In this document: positions 42,602 to 52,592 of the stretch, piece by piece
Position numbering within the stretch: the first letter of the stretch is position 1
How the letters are laid out: each line of letters begins with the position of its first letter
Source: Argyresthia goedartella
Taxonomy: Eukaryota; Arthropoda; Insecta; Lepidoptera; Argyresthiidae
Direction: 5' to 3'
Assembly (NCBI GenBank): GCA_949825045.1
Contig: OX463829.1
Span: forward strand, 5,518,001-5,582,000
Length of the DNA stretch: 64,000 nt
The notes under the pieces: generated by a model
Databases searched by the model: none
What the model was told of the DNA's origin: nothing
The model's input: the letters and a program-made list of their open reading frames with translations, nothing else
Program-made: the position numbers and the translations under genes

Positions 42602-43117
42602 GGAAATATTAAACCGCACATCAAAAGTACTGATTTGCACATCAAATGATACAATGTATAATTATACCTTGGACACTATTTACACACATTGATCTAGCCC
42701 CAAACTATGAGTCCCTGTATCTTGGGTACTAGACAACAATACACATACTTATATAGATAAATATTATACATAGATAGATAAACAACCATGACTAGGGGAC
42801 AAACATCCGTTCTCATCAGAAAACTATTTGCCCCCAACGGGACTCGAACCCAGGACCCTTGGCTTCGTAGGCAAGGTCAATGCCGAATCGGCCATTCGGG
42901 TCGTCAATCAATATCAGGGCGAATGGTGGGTCAGGGTAGGTGAAGGGTAAAGGGAGTGAGCGAAGCGAAGTCCCCTTTATCCTTCGTGTTAGGTTGACAT
43001 GTAAGAGCAAAAGAAACATAAAATTTTAGTATACCTAAAATATTTAAAACATAAAAAGTGTTTGTGTTGAACATTTTTGGTTTGCTAATGGTACATATTT
43101 GATCTGAAATAAAATAC
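42602..43117. mobile_element. MITE family 1, copy 3, split by a SINE
   Basis: Left part 42602-42645 (AATATTAAACCGCACATCAA); right part 42905-43117, with GGTGAAGGGTAAAGGGAGTG, AGCGAAGCGAAG and TCGTGTTAGGTTGACATGTA, and ending ATATTTGATCTGAAATAAAA. A minus-orientation SINE (about 42650-42907, GGGACTCGAACCCAGGACCC) interrupts it; ATCAAAT/ATCAAT flank the insertion as a likely target duplication. It lies just downstream of the NPC2-like exon at 43324. Confidence 0.65.
42650..42907 (-). mobile_element. tRNA-derived SINE inside MITE family 1
   Basis: The inverse carries a tRNA-like head with CGAATGGCCGATTCGGCATT, GGGTCCTGGGTTCGAGTCCC and a body resembling the 3504-3810 SINE (TGGGTACTAGACAAC-like and CATAGTTTGGGG motifs). 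Inserted after the MITE. Confidence 0.6.
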
Positions 43118-43169
43118 TACCCGTTGAAAAAATAGTGACAAGACAAAAAAATTATGAGCCACACCTTCT

Positions 43170-43290
43170 TACTATACTCAATTTAAAGTGCCGCTTAAAA
43201 GTAATATTGGCGCTGGTGACACTGACAGAATTATCTTTACGTGAGTGTCTGTCAGACTTTGAGTTGTCGGCTGTGTCGTGCATCCGGAAC
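43170..43290. repeat. Dispersed repeat (AAAGTGCCGCTTAAA), copy 1
   Basis: TTTAAAGTGCCGCTTAAAAG and TTGGCGCTGGTGACACTGAC, then GACTTTGAGTTGTCGGCTGT. A relative at 48815-48935 has AATAAAGTGCCGCTTAAATA and CTTTGAGTTGTCGTTTGTGC. Confidence 0.45.
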
Positions 43291-43323
43291 TGTCGAGAGG
43301 ATAGTGAAGTTAGCATTACTTAC

Positions 43324-43437
43324 TCGTAGTGAAGTCAATAGTGATTGATACATTGGTGCCCTTCTTTAGAATACATTGTGTCGCGGTTTCGGGGCAGTCA
43401 CTCACACCCACACTGGATATTGTTGCTAACTTGGATC
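43324..43437 (-). CDS. NPC2/ML-domain protein, exon 5' of 41625
   Basis: Acceptor TATATTCCAG and donor A|GTAAGT (inverse of 43324-43318). It encodes SKLATISSVGVSDCPETATQ, then CILKKGTNVSITIDFTT, the N-terminal half of an ML domain (C....C.L.KGTN..I...F). Together with 41507 and 39932 it gives about 124 residues; NPC2 proteins are about 150 residues with a signal peptide, which should be in a further exon that I could not find between 43440 and 64000. These secreted or lysosomal proteins bind sterols or other lipids; insects have many paralogues, some in immunity or chemosensation. Frames and phases fit across all three exons, so the gene is probably live. Confidence 0.8.
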
Positions 43438-43789
43438 CTGGAATATAAACAAAAATCCCGATTGAGGTGGCTGTGGTACAGTTAAAGGGGTAGATTAAAC
43501 TGTATCAGGGTCCATAAGCCCTAAATAAGAGAAGTGTAATAAGAGCAACTCCCTTAGTGGAGGCCTCGGCCACTCTTAATTCAGTACATTTTTTTTTTTG
43601 TCGGAGGAGAAAAAATGGAATTACCCCTTGCCCATGAGTGTATGAGTCAGACCTAGCTAGGAGATTTCGACATCTCTTGAGTATTACAAAAAGCAAGAAT
43701 TATGAAACGTGTGCGCAACTGTGCCTCTGCCAGTGCCCTCCCCGTATAAGAAAATGTATGAGGTCATGAAATATTGAGATCAACTGTTA

Positions 43790-44275
43790 TTTTCTTAAAA
43801 TTATGTTTACAGCCAGATCATACCATGGTGATTTTAACGAGCCTTTGTACGTAATGTTAATTTTTATGACATGTTAAGAGTTTGTTTAGTCAATCAGCAG
43901 GAATACTGCAGTATTTCGTCCTACCCAAGTTCTACCCACATACAATTAGTGTTCTGCCCAATAACCGTGGCGGTTTCCTAACGACCTGACAATCGAGCAG
44001 GATATGACCATCAAGCCTCGTTAGTCATGGTCATTGTCCGATCTGATTGCCATATTTGGCCATCGTTGGTATCTGATGGTCGCGGCAGTTATAGTAAAAT
44101 TAGCGAATACCTAATCCTACCAAATTCTACCAAAATTGTGGCTAATTGGGCGGCCATAGGCACTTATTTTTCGTTTTGTTATTAGCTGCTCAGTTAGTTA
44201 TTGGTAGATACGTACTTAGAAAATATTGTTACTACAAAAATATATTGCCACGCCTTTGGAATGCCAGATAACATA
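43790..44275. other. Intergenic/first-intron sequence, nothing recognised
   Basis: Between a SINE fragment (43700-43760) and the SINE at 44278. AT-rich, no ORF or structured repeat stands out. It may lie in the first intron of the NPC2-like gene. Confidence 0.4.
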
Positions 44276-44277
44276 AA

Positions 44278-44480
44278 CATAAGCATAAACATTTACATAC
44301 AGGCTCAAACGTTGCTTCTGGCCCCACACTAGGATGCCCTGTGTCGTGGGAACCAGAAACAGCGACGTCACACACATATAAACATCCAAGACTTATTTTT
44401 TTCTGCATCCCCAGCCGGGCATCGAACCCGGGACCTCTCGCATGGTAGGCAGAGCCCCAGCCACAGCGCCACAGAGAGAG
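44278..44480 (-). mobile_element. tRNA-derived SINE
   Basis: Head at the right (GCGCCACAGAGAG, GGCATCGAACCCGGGACC), body with CACACTAGGATGCCCTGTGT and CAGAAACAGCGACGTCACAC, tail ATAAACATTTACATACAGGC at the left. Minus orientation, same family as 18938. Confidence 0.75.
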
Positions 44481-44856
44481 ATGGGAATCTGAAATGCCAT
44501 GGGCAGGGACGCATACGATTTGCCAGCCATAAGCCCATCGCTTAAGCTCTGGAGAGAGATAGTCACACCATTAACATCACAATAAGAGTAATCCGAATCA
44601 GATTCAGATCGTTTGTGGAACGTAGTTAAGCTTAGATGTTACATAATAAGTTCTGTTCTTACGTCCAGCCGTTTAGGCACAAAAAATCACATATTAGCTA
44701 AAAAAGAAACAAACAGTAGTTGAGTCACATAGGCAATTATACAATGATGTCAAAAAGACTTATTGGATTGGATATCGAGTATAAATAAGATTATATAGAT
44801 GTCAATAGTAATAGAACATGTCATGTCACAGTAGCCTTATATGTTTACTACGCCAC

Positions 44857-44940
44857 AAAGGTAACTTGGTTCCCGCGAGGAATACGTTTCCCCTCTCAAA
44901 AGGTAACTTGGCTCCCGCGAGGAATACGTTTCCCCTCCCT
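44857..44940. repeat. 42-bp tandem duplication
   Basis: Two units (from 44857 and 44899) of AAAGGTAACTTGGTTCCCGC then GAGGAATACGTTTCCCCTC, differing by about one base. Confidence 0.85.
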
Positions 44941-45600
44941 CCCTCGCTCGCTCGCGCCCTCAAGTCAAAATCTTAAGTCTCACATACATGAAGAAAAAAT
45001 AAATAAATATGATCAACTGACTAAACTAATGAGTAACTGATTATGGTTTGAGTTTGAAAAAGGAACTATCCCTTTCAAGGAAATTTCCTTTTCCTGTGCG
45101 AGATTCATGGCTGAACCTCGCACAGAAAAGGAAACTCCATTAACTCTACCAGTGCTTCGGAAATACGCCCTTCAGAGAAGATAGCACCAAGAAACTCTAT
45201 GGGGATGTACTTTTATTCCATTTTCGACATTTTTTAACACGCCACAATGTGAAATATTCGAACCTAATGACAATATTAGAACACCGTATCGATAAGTGCC
45301 AATAAGATGCAAAAAAAATTTTTACGAAAGAAAATAATAAAAACAAACAAAAACTGTAATGAACATAACTTAGGAGAAACCAGACTGGACTAGTCCCCCC
45401 AAGGACTCTGGTTTCTTGGTAACAGATTTGTATTCTACGTTGAAACTAATAAACTGTTATGAGCCACCTCACATAGCACTTTTGTATTGACTTTATGAGT
45501 CAACTCCTAAAAGTCATCAGAGCATGATGCCAAGTTAGCTGTGACGTGTTTGGCGTGTAGTAAATATTATTACGTGTAAGTCTTCAATTCATCATCATCA
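44941..45600. other. Intergenic, small inverted repeat only
   Basis: No gene. An imperfect hairpin lies at about 45075-45140 (GGAAATTTCCTTTTCCTGTG with CGCACAGAAAAGGAAACTCC). The rest is AT-rich. Confidence 0.4.
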
Positions 45601-45602
45601 TA

Positions 45603-46120
45603 CTAGCTGGTGCCGGCAACTTCGTCTGGAATTATCATTTGTCGCCACAAACACTATCCCTGTATGTTTTTATTAATGTAGCTTAAGAACTATTATTGGC
45701 GCGCTACATTAAAGTACATTCAGCCTTTTTAGCGTGATTGCTAGCTGACCTCGCGAACTTCGTACCACATAACTGTCAATGATGAGATTACTGAGTGGGC
45801 TGTCAACTGCGGAAGATAATATAATAGAATAAATAATTTTCGGTATTTTTTTCCCGTGTTTTTTTCCGACATTTTAATAGTTGTTCTGCGATTGCGAAGA
45901 CAAATCCAACAAATATAAGAGACCATTAAAATCGGAACAGCCGTTCTTGAGTTGTGGTGTAACTAACCCGACTTTGTTTTTTATATATTTAAGAAGATCT
46001 GCTATTCGGGGCAGAGACAAATCCAACAAATAAGAGACCATTGAAATCGTTCCAGCCATTCTTGAGTTCTGAGTGGTGTAACTACCCCGACTTTGTTTTA
46101 CGAGTTTGTATTTAAGATAG
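45603..46120 (+). repeat. Dispersed repeat with 117-bp internal duplication
   Basis: Starts TACTAGCTGGTGCCGGCAAC and carries two units from about 45895 and 46012 (ACAAATCCAACAAAT, AAGAGACCATT, AGCCGTTCTTGAGTT, CCCGACTTTGTTTT). It is related to the 20752 repeat by its start and by the CAGCCGTT motif. Confidence 0.55.
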
Positions 46121-46189
46121 TGGGATTCTTAGTCGCATGATGAAGAAAATGACAAGGTATTTTATGACTGTAAGTCGAAGTAAAAAATT

Positions 46190-46345
46190 TCTTTATTTTT
46201 GTAGATATTTACACATACTTAGCAAACGTCATTTTTGAACTCTTTGGAACACTGTAGGAGAAGGGGGCGAGAAAATCCCACAGATTGATTTTAAAATCTC
46301 TTTGAAAAATTTGTTTAACTTATACAAATATCACAATATTACTCT
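46190..46345 (-). mobile_element. LINE 3' end fragment
   Basis: TTTGTAGATATTTACACATA, CTTAGCAAACGTCA, TCCCACAGATTGATTTTAAA and AATCTCTTTGAAAAATTTG match 50455-50612 and, inverted, 53640-53808. The latter adjoins LINE ORF sequence, identifying all three as the 3' end of one LINE family. Confidence 0.55.
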
Positions 46346-46689
46346 TGACTCTATGCACACTCACTCCTTTGTCCTGCCTGTCCTTACTAACCTATCGCCT
46401 GTCCTTACTAACCTATCGCATATATTACCTATGGTATTTTGCATACGTACGTTAAGTTCCTTATCGGATCTGTAAGCATTTCACGTATTATTTCGCTTGA
46501 TTTAACGATTGTCGGTATTGCGATGAGGCGCACAGATAGTACAAAATAAGTACAATATGTAAACCCTGACTACTAATACATTGTGGTCTAAAGAGTATGG
46601 TTTTAATAAAGCATGAGACCATAACCTCCATGGCTCACAGTAAAATCATACACAGATAACTGTAAAAAGGGGTTGTTTTTAGTCCGTAT

Positions 46690-47253
46690 ACCACACGAGC
46701 TGGTGCCCGCTCAATATGTGGGGACCCAGACATAGCAGGGTGGTCTAATTCCTGGGCATGAGTAATGCCATTTTTTTCCCTCCAAACAAAAAAAAATGAG
46801 CCCATAACCATGTGTACGAAATACTAAAACCGTTTTCCGAGGCATGATAAACTGGCTCAAAGATCAAAGCAAATTAGAAGAAAACAAAAATACTGCAATT
46901 CCATCCAAACCAGAAACCCCCACTAGATTTGAAATTGGAAATAAATAACTCCACAATACAATCCGTCAGTAAATTTTGCCTGTAAGGAATGAATTTGGAT
47001 GCAAACTTAAACTGGAAAGGTAATATAGAAAAAGTGAAGTCTGAACTCCCAATGCTTTTGGTGAACTAGAGCAAAGCACGAAGACTGACACAGCACTGTA
47101 ACGATATACTTTGCATTTGCATACTCGTGGTCTAGATCATGCTATGGGGCAACAGTGTAGATGCAGACCAACTCTTAGTTCTCCAAAAACTATGTATCCA
47201 GATTTTAGCTCACATGGACGATAGATAATCATGCAAGCCGTCCTTTAACAATA
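46690..47253 (+). pseudogene. Decayed LINE RT C-terminal region, left part
   Basis: Broken frames give NWLKDQSKLEENKNT-like, then TRFEIGNK, NEFGCKLKL and LDHAMGQQCRCRPTLSS-type remnants matching the region after the YADD box in LINEs. It is interrupted by the MITE at 47258 and continues at 47873-48130. Heavily mutated. Confidence 0.4.
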
Positions 47254-47257
47254 TATA

Positions 47258-47868
47258 TGTTACGGCTAAAGCTAGGTGTGAAAGTAAACTTAGGTTTAGC
47301 CGGCTAGTCTTAAGATTAATTTCGAGCCTCGGCTAATGTCCGAAGTCATGTTCGTTTGTGATAACGGATGTCATCTTTAATCAGCTAGACTGCACATTAG
47401 CCGATGCGTTTCGGTTAATGTTGGACATTAGTTAGATATTTATAGATTAGTTAGAATGTTGAAAACTAAGTATTCGTGCGGGGTAATTTTATTCAGATGA
47501 GAAAGCTATTTCTAATATCAGGGCAAAACACAGGGTAAAGGGGGTGAGCGAAGCGAAGCCCCCTTTATCGTTCGTGTTAGGTTGAACATGTAAGAACAAC
47601 AAAGAACAAATAAGACGAGTATAAGTATTTTTTGTTAGCCTAGGTATATTGAAAAATAAACTTAAGTTTAGTCGGCTAATGTCAACCATATTTTCTCACC
47701 CATCTTTAGCCTCAACAGCGTCGAGGCTAAACTGCAGTTTAGCCGACTAATGTTGAAATCATTTTTCGAATTGAACATTATTTCGGACATTAGCCGAGGC
47801 TCGAAATTAATCTTAAGACTAGCCGGCTAAATTTAAGTTTAGTTTCACACCTAGCTTTAGCCGTAACA
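47258..47868. mobile_element. Ginger-like MITE, copy 2 (TATA duplication)
   Basis: A 611-bp element with TGTTACGGCTAAAGCTAGG at the left and CTTTAGCCGTAACA at the right, TATA on both sides (47254-47257, 47869-47872). Near-identical in its outer parts to 1511-2247 but with a single, non-palindromic copy of the GAAGCGAAGC module at about 47515-47600. Confidence 0.75.
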
Positions 47869-47872
47869 TATA

Positions 47873-48130
47873 CACTGTCTATAAGTTTATTTGTTTACAA
47901 AAACAAATATATATTTCTACTAACAAAAAATAGAGAAACACAAGAAATAAAGAAAAACAATTTTTACCACGCTCTAGAATTATCAAAATCTATAATAGAC
48001 TTCCAAACTCCAGGCTTAAGTACTGCAGCTTTGTTTTCTAGACATTTAAAATCATATTTATTAGATAAATGCTTTTATATTCCATTCAATTCTTCTCAGA
48101 TATTCCAGTATAAACGATAAATTCAGTTTA
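47873..48130 (+). pseudogene. Decayed LINE C-terminal region, right part
   Basis: Continues the LINE of 46690 after the MITE. It has frames resembling the IYNRLPNS... F.K.L...L segment near the end of LINE ORF2. Low similarity; supported mainly by position and AT-poor codons. Confidence 0.3.
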
Positions 48131-48302
48131 ATACATTTTTTTTCGATATGCCTCTAATGAATTTACTGACTATGATAAGTTATAAAATATATAAGAGTTA
48201 ATGTAGATAGGTCCTACATATAATTTTAGATTATGTATTGTGCAATATTCGAAAAGGGTAATAAGTCTTAAGTTCCTGCAAACATATAACGCCTTGTATA
48301 TG

Positions 48303-48688
48303 TCACCGTAAGATAGTCAAAACCGTTAGTTGATGAACTAACGCTTTTTTTCTCGTTAACTGGTCAACTATCGACAGATAGTAAACTGTAGCGTACTGCT
48401 TACTATATGACTCGTTAGTTGATAAACTTACGGTTAAAACCGTTAAATAGTAAACTGGTTTAAATTTGAATTGCAAACGAAATACCAGGGCAAACACTGC
48501 GATAGCTTAGGTGAAGACTAGAGGCGGCGAGCGCAGCGATGCGCCCGAATAGACTTCGTGTTAGGTTGACATGTAAGAACAAAAGAAACGTAAATTCTAA
48601 ACCCTGTCGGTCTGGTTTACTATCTGTCGATAGTTGATCAACTAACGCGTTAGTTTATCAACTAACGGTTTTGACTATCTTACGGTGA
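48303..48688. mobile_element. TIR element with TCACCGTAAGATAG ends
   Basis: 386 bp. The left end TCACCGTAAGATAGTCAAAA followed by CCGTTAGTTGATGAACTAAC is mirrored at the right, with about 40-bp inverted repeats. Its centre (48486-48590) is a diverged copy of the GAAGCGAAGC-type module (AGGTGAAGACTAGAGGCGGC, TTCGTGTTAGGTTGACATG). No coding content; target duplication not clear. Confidence 0.7.
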
Positions 48689-48814
48689 GATATAAATATA
48701 TTACTAGCTCTTGCTTGAGTGTGTTGACCGCCCATTTGTAATCGCTTTCATACTTAAACTCAAGCTCAAAATATGAAAATCAACTAATGGCCGAATGCAC
48801 AGGCGGCTACTCAA

Positions 48815-48935
48815 ATAAAGTGCCGCTTAAATATCAAGCTGGCGCCGTCAGTTCCCGGGCGAGAGACAGCGACAGCGTGACTTTGATTGTCAGTTAAACT
48901 TTGAGTTGTCGTTTGTGCATGCGGCCCTAAGTGTA
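48815..48935. repeat. Dispersed repeat (AAAGTGCCGCTTAAA), copy 2
   Basis: AAATAAAGTGCCGCTTAAAT, CTGGCGCCGTCAG and TAAACTTTGAGTTGTCGTTT; see the copy at 43170-43290. Confidence 0.45.
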
Positions 48936-48949
48936 TATGTCACCGTTAG

Positions 48950-49080
48950 ATAAAATGGTCCGACGATATACTAAAGTCGACAGCATCTCAATGGATGGAG
49001 GACCGTAGGGGTTGGCGCTATAGAGAAGAGCCTATGCCCAGCGGTGGGTTGATGTGGCCCTAGCATGACGATGATACCTA
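48950..49080 (+). mobile_element. RTE-like LINE 3' end fragment
   Basis: Reads DDILKSTASQWMEDRRGWRY then REEPMPSGG, a remnant of the WVDD.....G..W...A.DR..WR...EAY.QQW tail of RTE-like ORF2. It ends in GACGATGATACC, the kind of GATGAT-rich tail typical of these elements. Confidence 0.55.
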
Positions 49081-49674
49081 TATCCAGTGGACGATGCATT
49101 TGTCAAATTCTGATAAGCGGAGATGTTCTGGTGACACAAATTAATTTACGCAGATACTGGTCCAAATCATAACCCTCCTTTGTTCTTTGCCATATTCGAG
49201 TAAAGTTACGGATTATAGTAGATTAGTCTTAGGTCAATAGATACTTTTTAAGAAGTGTCAAAAGCCAAAAACCTCGTTCTTCAGTTGTATGAAAATATGC
49301 AAACTGACGTCATATTTTGCTAAGGCCAAATGGCGGTCTTATTTGCACAAAATGGTATTTATTGATTCAATTGCTCAATTATTACATTATTAACGACTGT
49401 GACGTTGATGCGCATTTTGTCGATCAGTTCTTACTTTATGATTAATTTCTTTACAACCCCGTTATAGATATTAATCAAAACTTTTCTGCTGAGTTCCGAA
49501 CTTACTCTTATATCTATGGCTTCAGCTTCCTTTTGTTGACTCAGATCAATGAGAATTCCGGAATTGTGACCGATTTCCTATTCATTAAACGACATTTTGC
49601 CATTGTAAACTGCGTCTTTTTTAATATTTTGCTGTGGATTGCAGTGACTGAATAGTCTTGATTCGGGAGGACAA
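49081..49674. other. Intergenic, nothing recognised
   Basis: No protein-like ORF or structured repeat found by eye in this stretch. Confidence 0.4.
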
Positions 49675-50280
49675 AAACAGTCAAGTGCGATTCGGACTTG
49701 GAGATGAAAAGTCCGTGCCATTGTACGAGAAAAAATGCAAAAAATAAACAATAAACAAAAATACGACGCTTATATGGAGACCTACTTGAATTTTTGAATA
49801 TTTCGCGTTGTTCATGATTTTTTGCTAAAACGGCAAAAGATTCACATACCAGAAGCCGTTGGAGACGGAGGTGATCACCAGGAAATGGCGATGGCTTGGC
49901 CACGTGATGAGGAGACCTGACGAACACCTGTCTAAAATAGCCCTCAAATGGTGCCAAAAGGAGAAACGGAAGAAAGGTCGCCCCAAAACAACGTGGCGAC
50001 GTTCATATGGAGAAAGAGGCCGCGAGCTCAGATTGGGCGGAGCTAGAGCATGGAATGGAAAACAAATAGAAAGCTGTACTGAAAGCCCTATATCCTTGCT
50101 GAGGGGTGACAGGATGAGATGATGATGATGAAAGCGGCAAAAGATATACACGTTCTTTGAAAATATCAAATCATTTGTTACAGTTCATCAGATAGAGCTC
50201 GCTGATGGACAGACAGACGGACAGAGCGGAGGCTTAGTAATAAGGTCCAGTTTGGCTCCCTTTGGGTACGGAGCCTGAAC
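49675..50280 (+). repeat. Dispersed repeat (AAGTGCGATTC ... GGTACGGAGCC), split by an RTE fragment
   Basis: The left part has CAGTCAAGTGCGATTCGGAC and GTCCGTGCCATTGTACGAG. The right part (from 50146) has GACAGACAGACGGACAGAGC, GGAGGCTTAGTAATAAGGTC and TTTGGGTACGGAGCC. The insertion at 49842-50134 is flanked by the 11-base duplication CGGCAAAAGAT. Confidence 0.65.
49842..50134 (+). mobile_element. RTE-like LINE 3' fragment with target duplication
   Basis: Encodes TRKWRWLGHVMRRPDEHLSK, then KKGRPKTTWRRSYGERGREL, the conserved C-terminus of RTE-type ORF2 (RWLGHV.RR......RGRPK.TWRR). It ends in a GATGATGATGAT tail. CGGCAAAAGAT is duplicated at 49831-49841 and 50135-50145. Strongly 5'-truncated. 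Confidence 0.8.
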
Positions 50281-50454
50281 GTTTTAGACTGAATTACAGG
50301 AGCGACAAACTTATCTGACATGGGGCGAGAACTAAAAATGACAGTATGAAATGTCATTCGTATGCCATTAACGCTGGTTCTGATTCTGTAACACAATATC
50401 TATCAAAATCCTTTTGTAATCGACATTTTGAAGGATAACCGCCAACTTCAGAGC

Positions 50455-50612
50455 AAAGTCAAAGTTCTTTATTACTGTAGATATTTACATATACTTAGCA
50501 AACGTAGAAACTCCCACAGATTGATTTTTAGATCTCTTTTTAAAAATTGGTTGTGTTTAACTAATACAAATATTACAATATTAATTATTATTATTAATAA
50601 GCAGGAATAAAT
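50455..50612 (-). mobile_element. LINE 3' end fragment
   Basis: TATTACTGTAGATATTTACA, CTTAGCAAACGTAG, AACTCCCACAGATTGATTTT and TTAGATCTCTTTTTAAAAAT match 53640-53808 inverted. See 46190-46345. Confidence 0.55.
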
Positions 50613-50615
50613 AAT

Positions 50616-51520
50616 GGCTATAATATATATATAATAAAAGCAATCACCAGATATAATGAAATATAACGCCCAAAAAATCGTAAGTACTTACAAGAATTTA
50701 ATCCCCATTTTAATATGAAATTATCACCAATAAACGTAAAGTCTGCTAACCTAAACAAGGCAAGTATCTTCAGAATAGTCGCTGAGATACCCAAAAAGGC
50801 CAAGCATGCACCAAATATGTACTCGCATTTTATTTAAAAAAATATCCAAATATGATATAAAATTTTATCCTAATAAAGTAAATTAATATATAAAAATCAT
50901 TGTTTACCCAAAAAATAAAAATTAAGTTATAAAGGTTCACCGATACTACCGTAAAATGTTTACTAAAGGCTGAGCTTCTTAGAGCTTTCAATAAAATAAC
51001 GGCCACAAAAAAAAACATTAGTTTGCATTCATTTATTAATGGCTACCATTTAAAGCGACAGTTGTATTTAGTAGTTTTGGTAAGAAAAAAATTATAAAAT
51101 GTACTTACACAAATTATAAAATAATTTAAAACTAAGCTGTAAATTAAACAAAAATGGGTCGTAGAAAAGTAGTACAAATAAACTTAAAACTTAATAAGGC
51201 AGTCAGTAACATATTAAAACAGTCATTTGTATGGTCATAATTATTTAAAAATATTAATGAAGAATCAGTCTTCAAATAACATAACATCACACTCCTTTGT
51301 ATGGTTACAATTGTTTTAAAATCTTAACGAATAAATCAGTCATCAAAACATAAATTTTTTGTAGTTATAATCATTTTAAAATCTTAATTAAGAATCAGTC
51401 TTCTAGGTAGAAATTTTCATATCTATACATAATTTACTGTACTATTGAAGCTTTCTTGGCTTTAGCTGGTCGTCCCCTTTTACGTTTCATGCCAGTCGGA
51501 ACAGTTCTTGCTTCTGTAGG
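50616..51520. other. AT-rich intergenic with about 65-bp imperfect repeats
   Basis: No gene supported. 51221-51410 has about three imperfect units of TTTGTATGGTTATAATTATT followed by TTAAAATCTTAATGAAGAAT and CAGTCTTC. Confidence 0.4.
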
Positions 51521-51790
51521 TGGCTAGACGCGTTTAAGTCGGATTGATAATTCAACGAGATGCTTGCAAATATAATATTTGAGGAACTTTGGCATTTGCC
51601 TTGGACCCAATTTTCTTATTCTCAGAGCAACATAACTTGCGCGTGCGGTGTAGCGACGGGCGGGAGGGGTGGGAATAAAGCCGCAAAACTCAACTAATTT
51701 GCCATCAATATAATATACTTGGTTATATGCATACATTTTATGGCAAACGTAGTGATATATTTGGGTAGTAATGTCACAAAACTTTGCTAG
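51435..51790 (-). pseudogene. Unrecognised ORF remnant with AT-hook-like tail
   Basis: Open minus-strand frame from about 51790 to the stop at 51524: AKFCDITTQIYHYVCHKMYA, YNQVYYIDGKLVEFCGFIPT, RKLGPRQMPKFLKYYICK. After the stop the same frame continues PPTEARTVPTG, then MKRKRGRPAKAKKASIVQ and a stop at about 51437. KRGRPAK is AT-hook-like. Compact and lacking splice signals, so it is probably a piece of a transposon protein; the family is not recognised. Confidence 0.35.
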
Positions 51791-51974
51791 TTAAAATTTG
51801 GTGCACGCCTGGCCTTTTTGTAGTGCAGGCATGACTTAAATAGCCTGAAAGATTTTGGTACAGGTTTCGTTTATTTGTACATATTATATATTTTTTGGAC
51901 GAGGCTGTTTAGGGTAACGATTGTTTTTTTGGTGGTCATTAAATTTCATCCCATAAATAATTACAAAATTAATA

Positions 51975-52104
51975 ACAGCAAGGTCTGTGTTGAGCTAGAT
52001 TAACCCCATACAGTCCTGTCATTTAAGTAGTCTTGAATATTGTTATATCCCTTTTTCGACAAAGTCGCTTTAACATGCTTTTTAAATTGCTCAAATGGCA
52101 ATTT
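51975..52104 (-). pseudogene. LINE ORF2 C-terminal tail fragment
   Basis: The minus frame reads KLPFEQFKKHVKATLSKKGY, then NNIQDYLND, ending in WG and TAA at 52001-51999. This is the LP...FK..LK..L..K.YYS...YL.D tail common to CR1/Jockey-group LINEs. The same sequence, inverted, is at 53480-53580. Confidence 0.6.
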
Positions 52105-52361
52105 GTAAACACTAGATGTTACGGACATTTGCAGGTAGTTAACATCATTCAATAAGTCTTTCAATTGCTCATACAAGACGATTAATGAAATGATAGGTAG
52201 CCAATAGGTAGTCCTAATGTAAATTCACGATAAGTGGATCCAGGCAGGGAAGTAGGTATCCAATTATAGAATTGAGAATATACTTGTTCTCAAATATTTA
52301 TCTTAACATCCAATTATTTCGCTAATTTTAGGGTACCTTATCAATATTGTTTTGTTTGTGT
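52105..52361. repeat. 257-bp inverted repeat, left arm
   Basis: By eye identical to the inverse of 54633-54889 over all 257 bases (from GTAAACACTAGATGTTACGG to TATTGTTTTGTTTGTGT). Non-coding and not matched elsewhere in the window. On its left it joins a LINE C-terminal fragment. Confidence 0.8.
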
Positions 52362-52365
52362 CTCC

Positions 52366-52575
52366 CACACGGTGTCTCTCCTTTCAACTCCTCGGCATAA
52401 CACTGCCGCTTACGAACACTCGTTTAGGTTAAGGGCAATCCGACTGTGGAACGCACTTCCCTGCGTTATTAGGGAAAGTCCCTCAATTTTCACTTTTAAG
52501 AAAAGATTGAAAGTGCATTTCCTTTCTCTTCCGTAAATGGTACCATATTTATGTAGGTATATGTATGATTTATTA
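52366..52575 (+). pseudogene. CR1-like LINE C-terminal fragment (family of 29119)
   Basis: Encodes NTAAYEHSFRLRAIRLWNAL and FTFKKRLKVHFLSLP, matching the tail of the 29119-30820 LINE, and runs into the 3' UTR, which is interrupted from about 52589 to 53072. Confidence 0.75.
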
Positions 52576-52592
52576 TAGTTTATGTATGAAAC

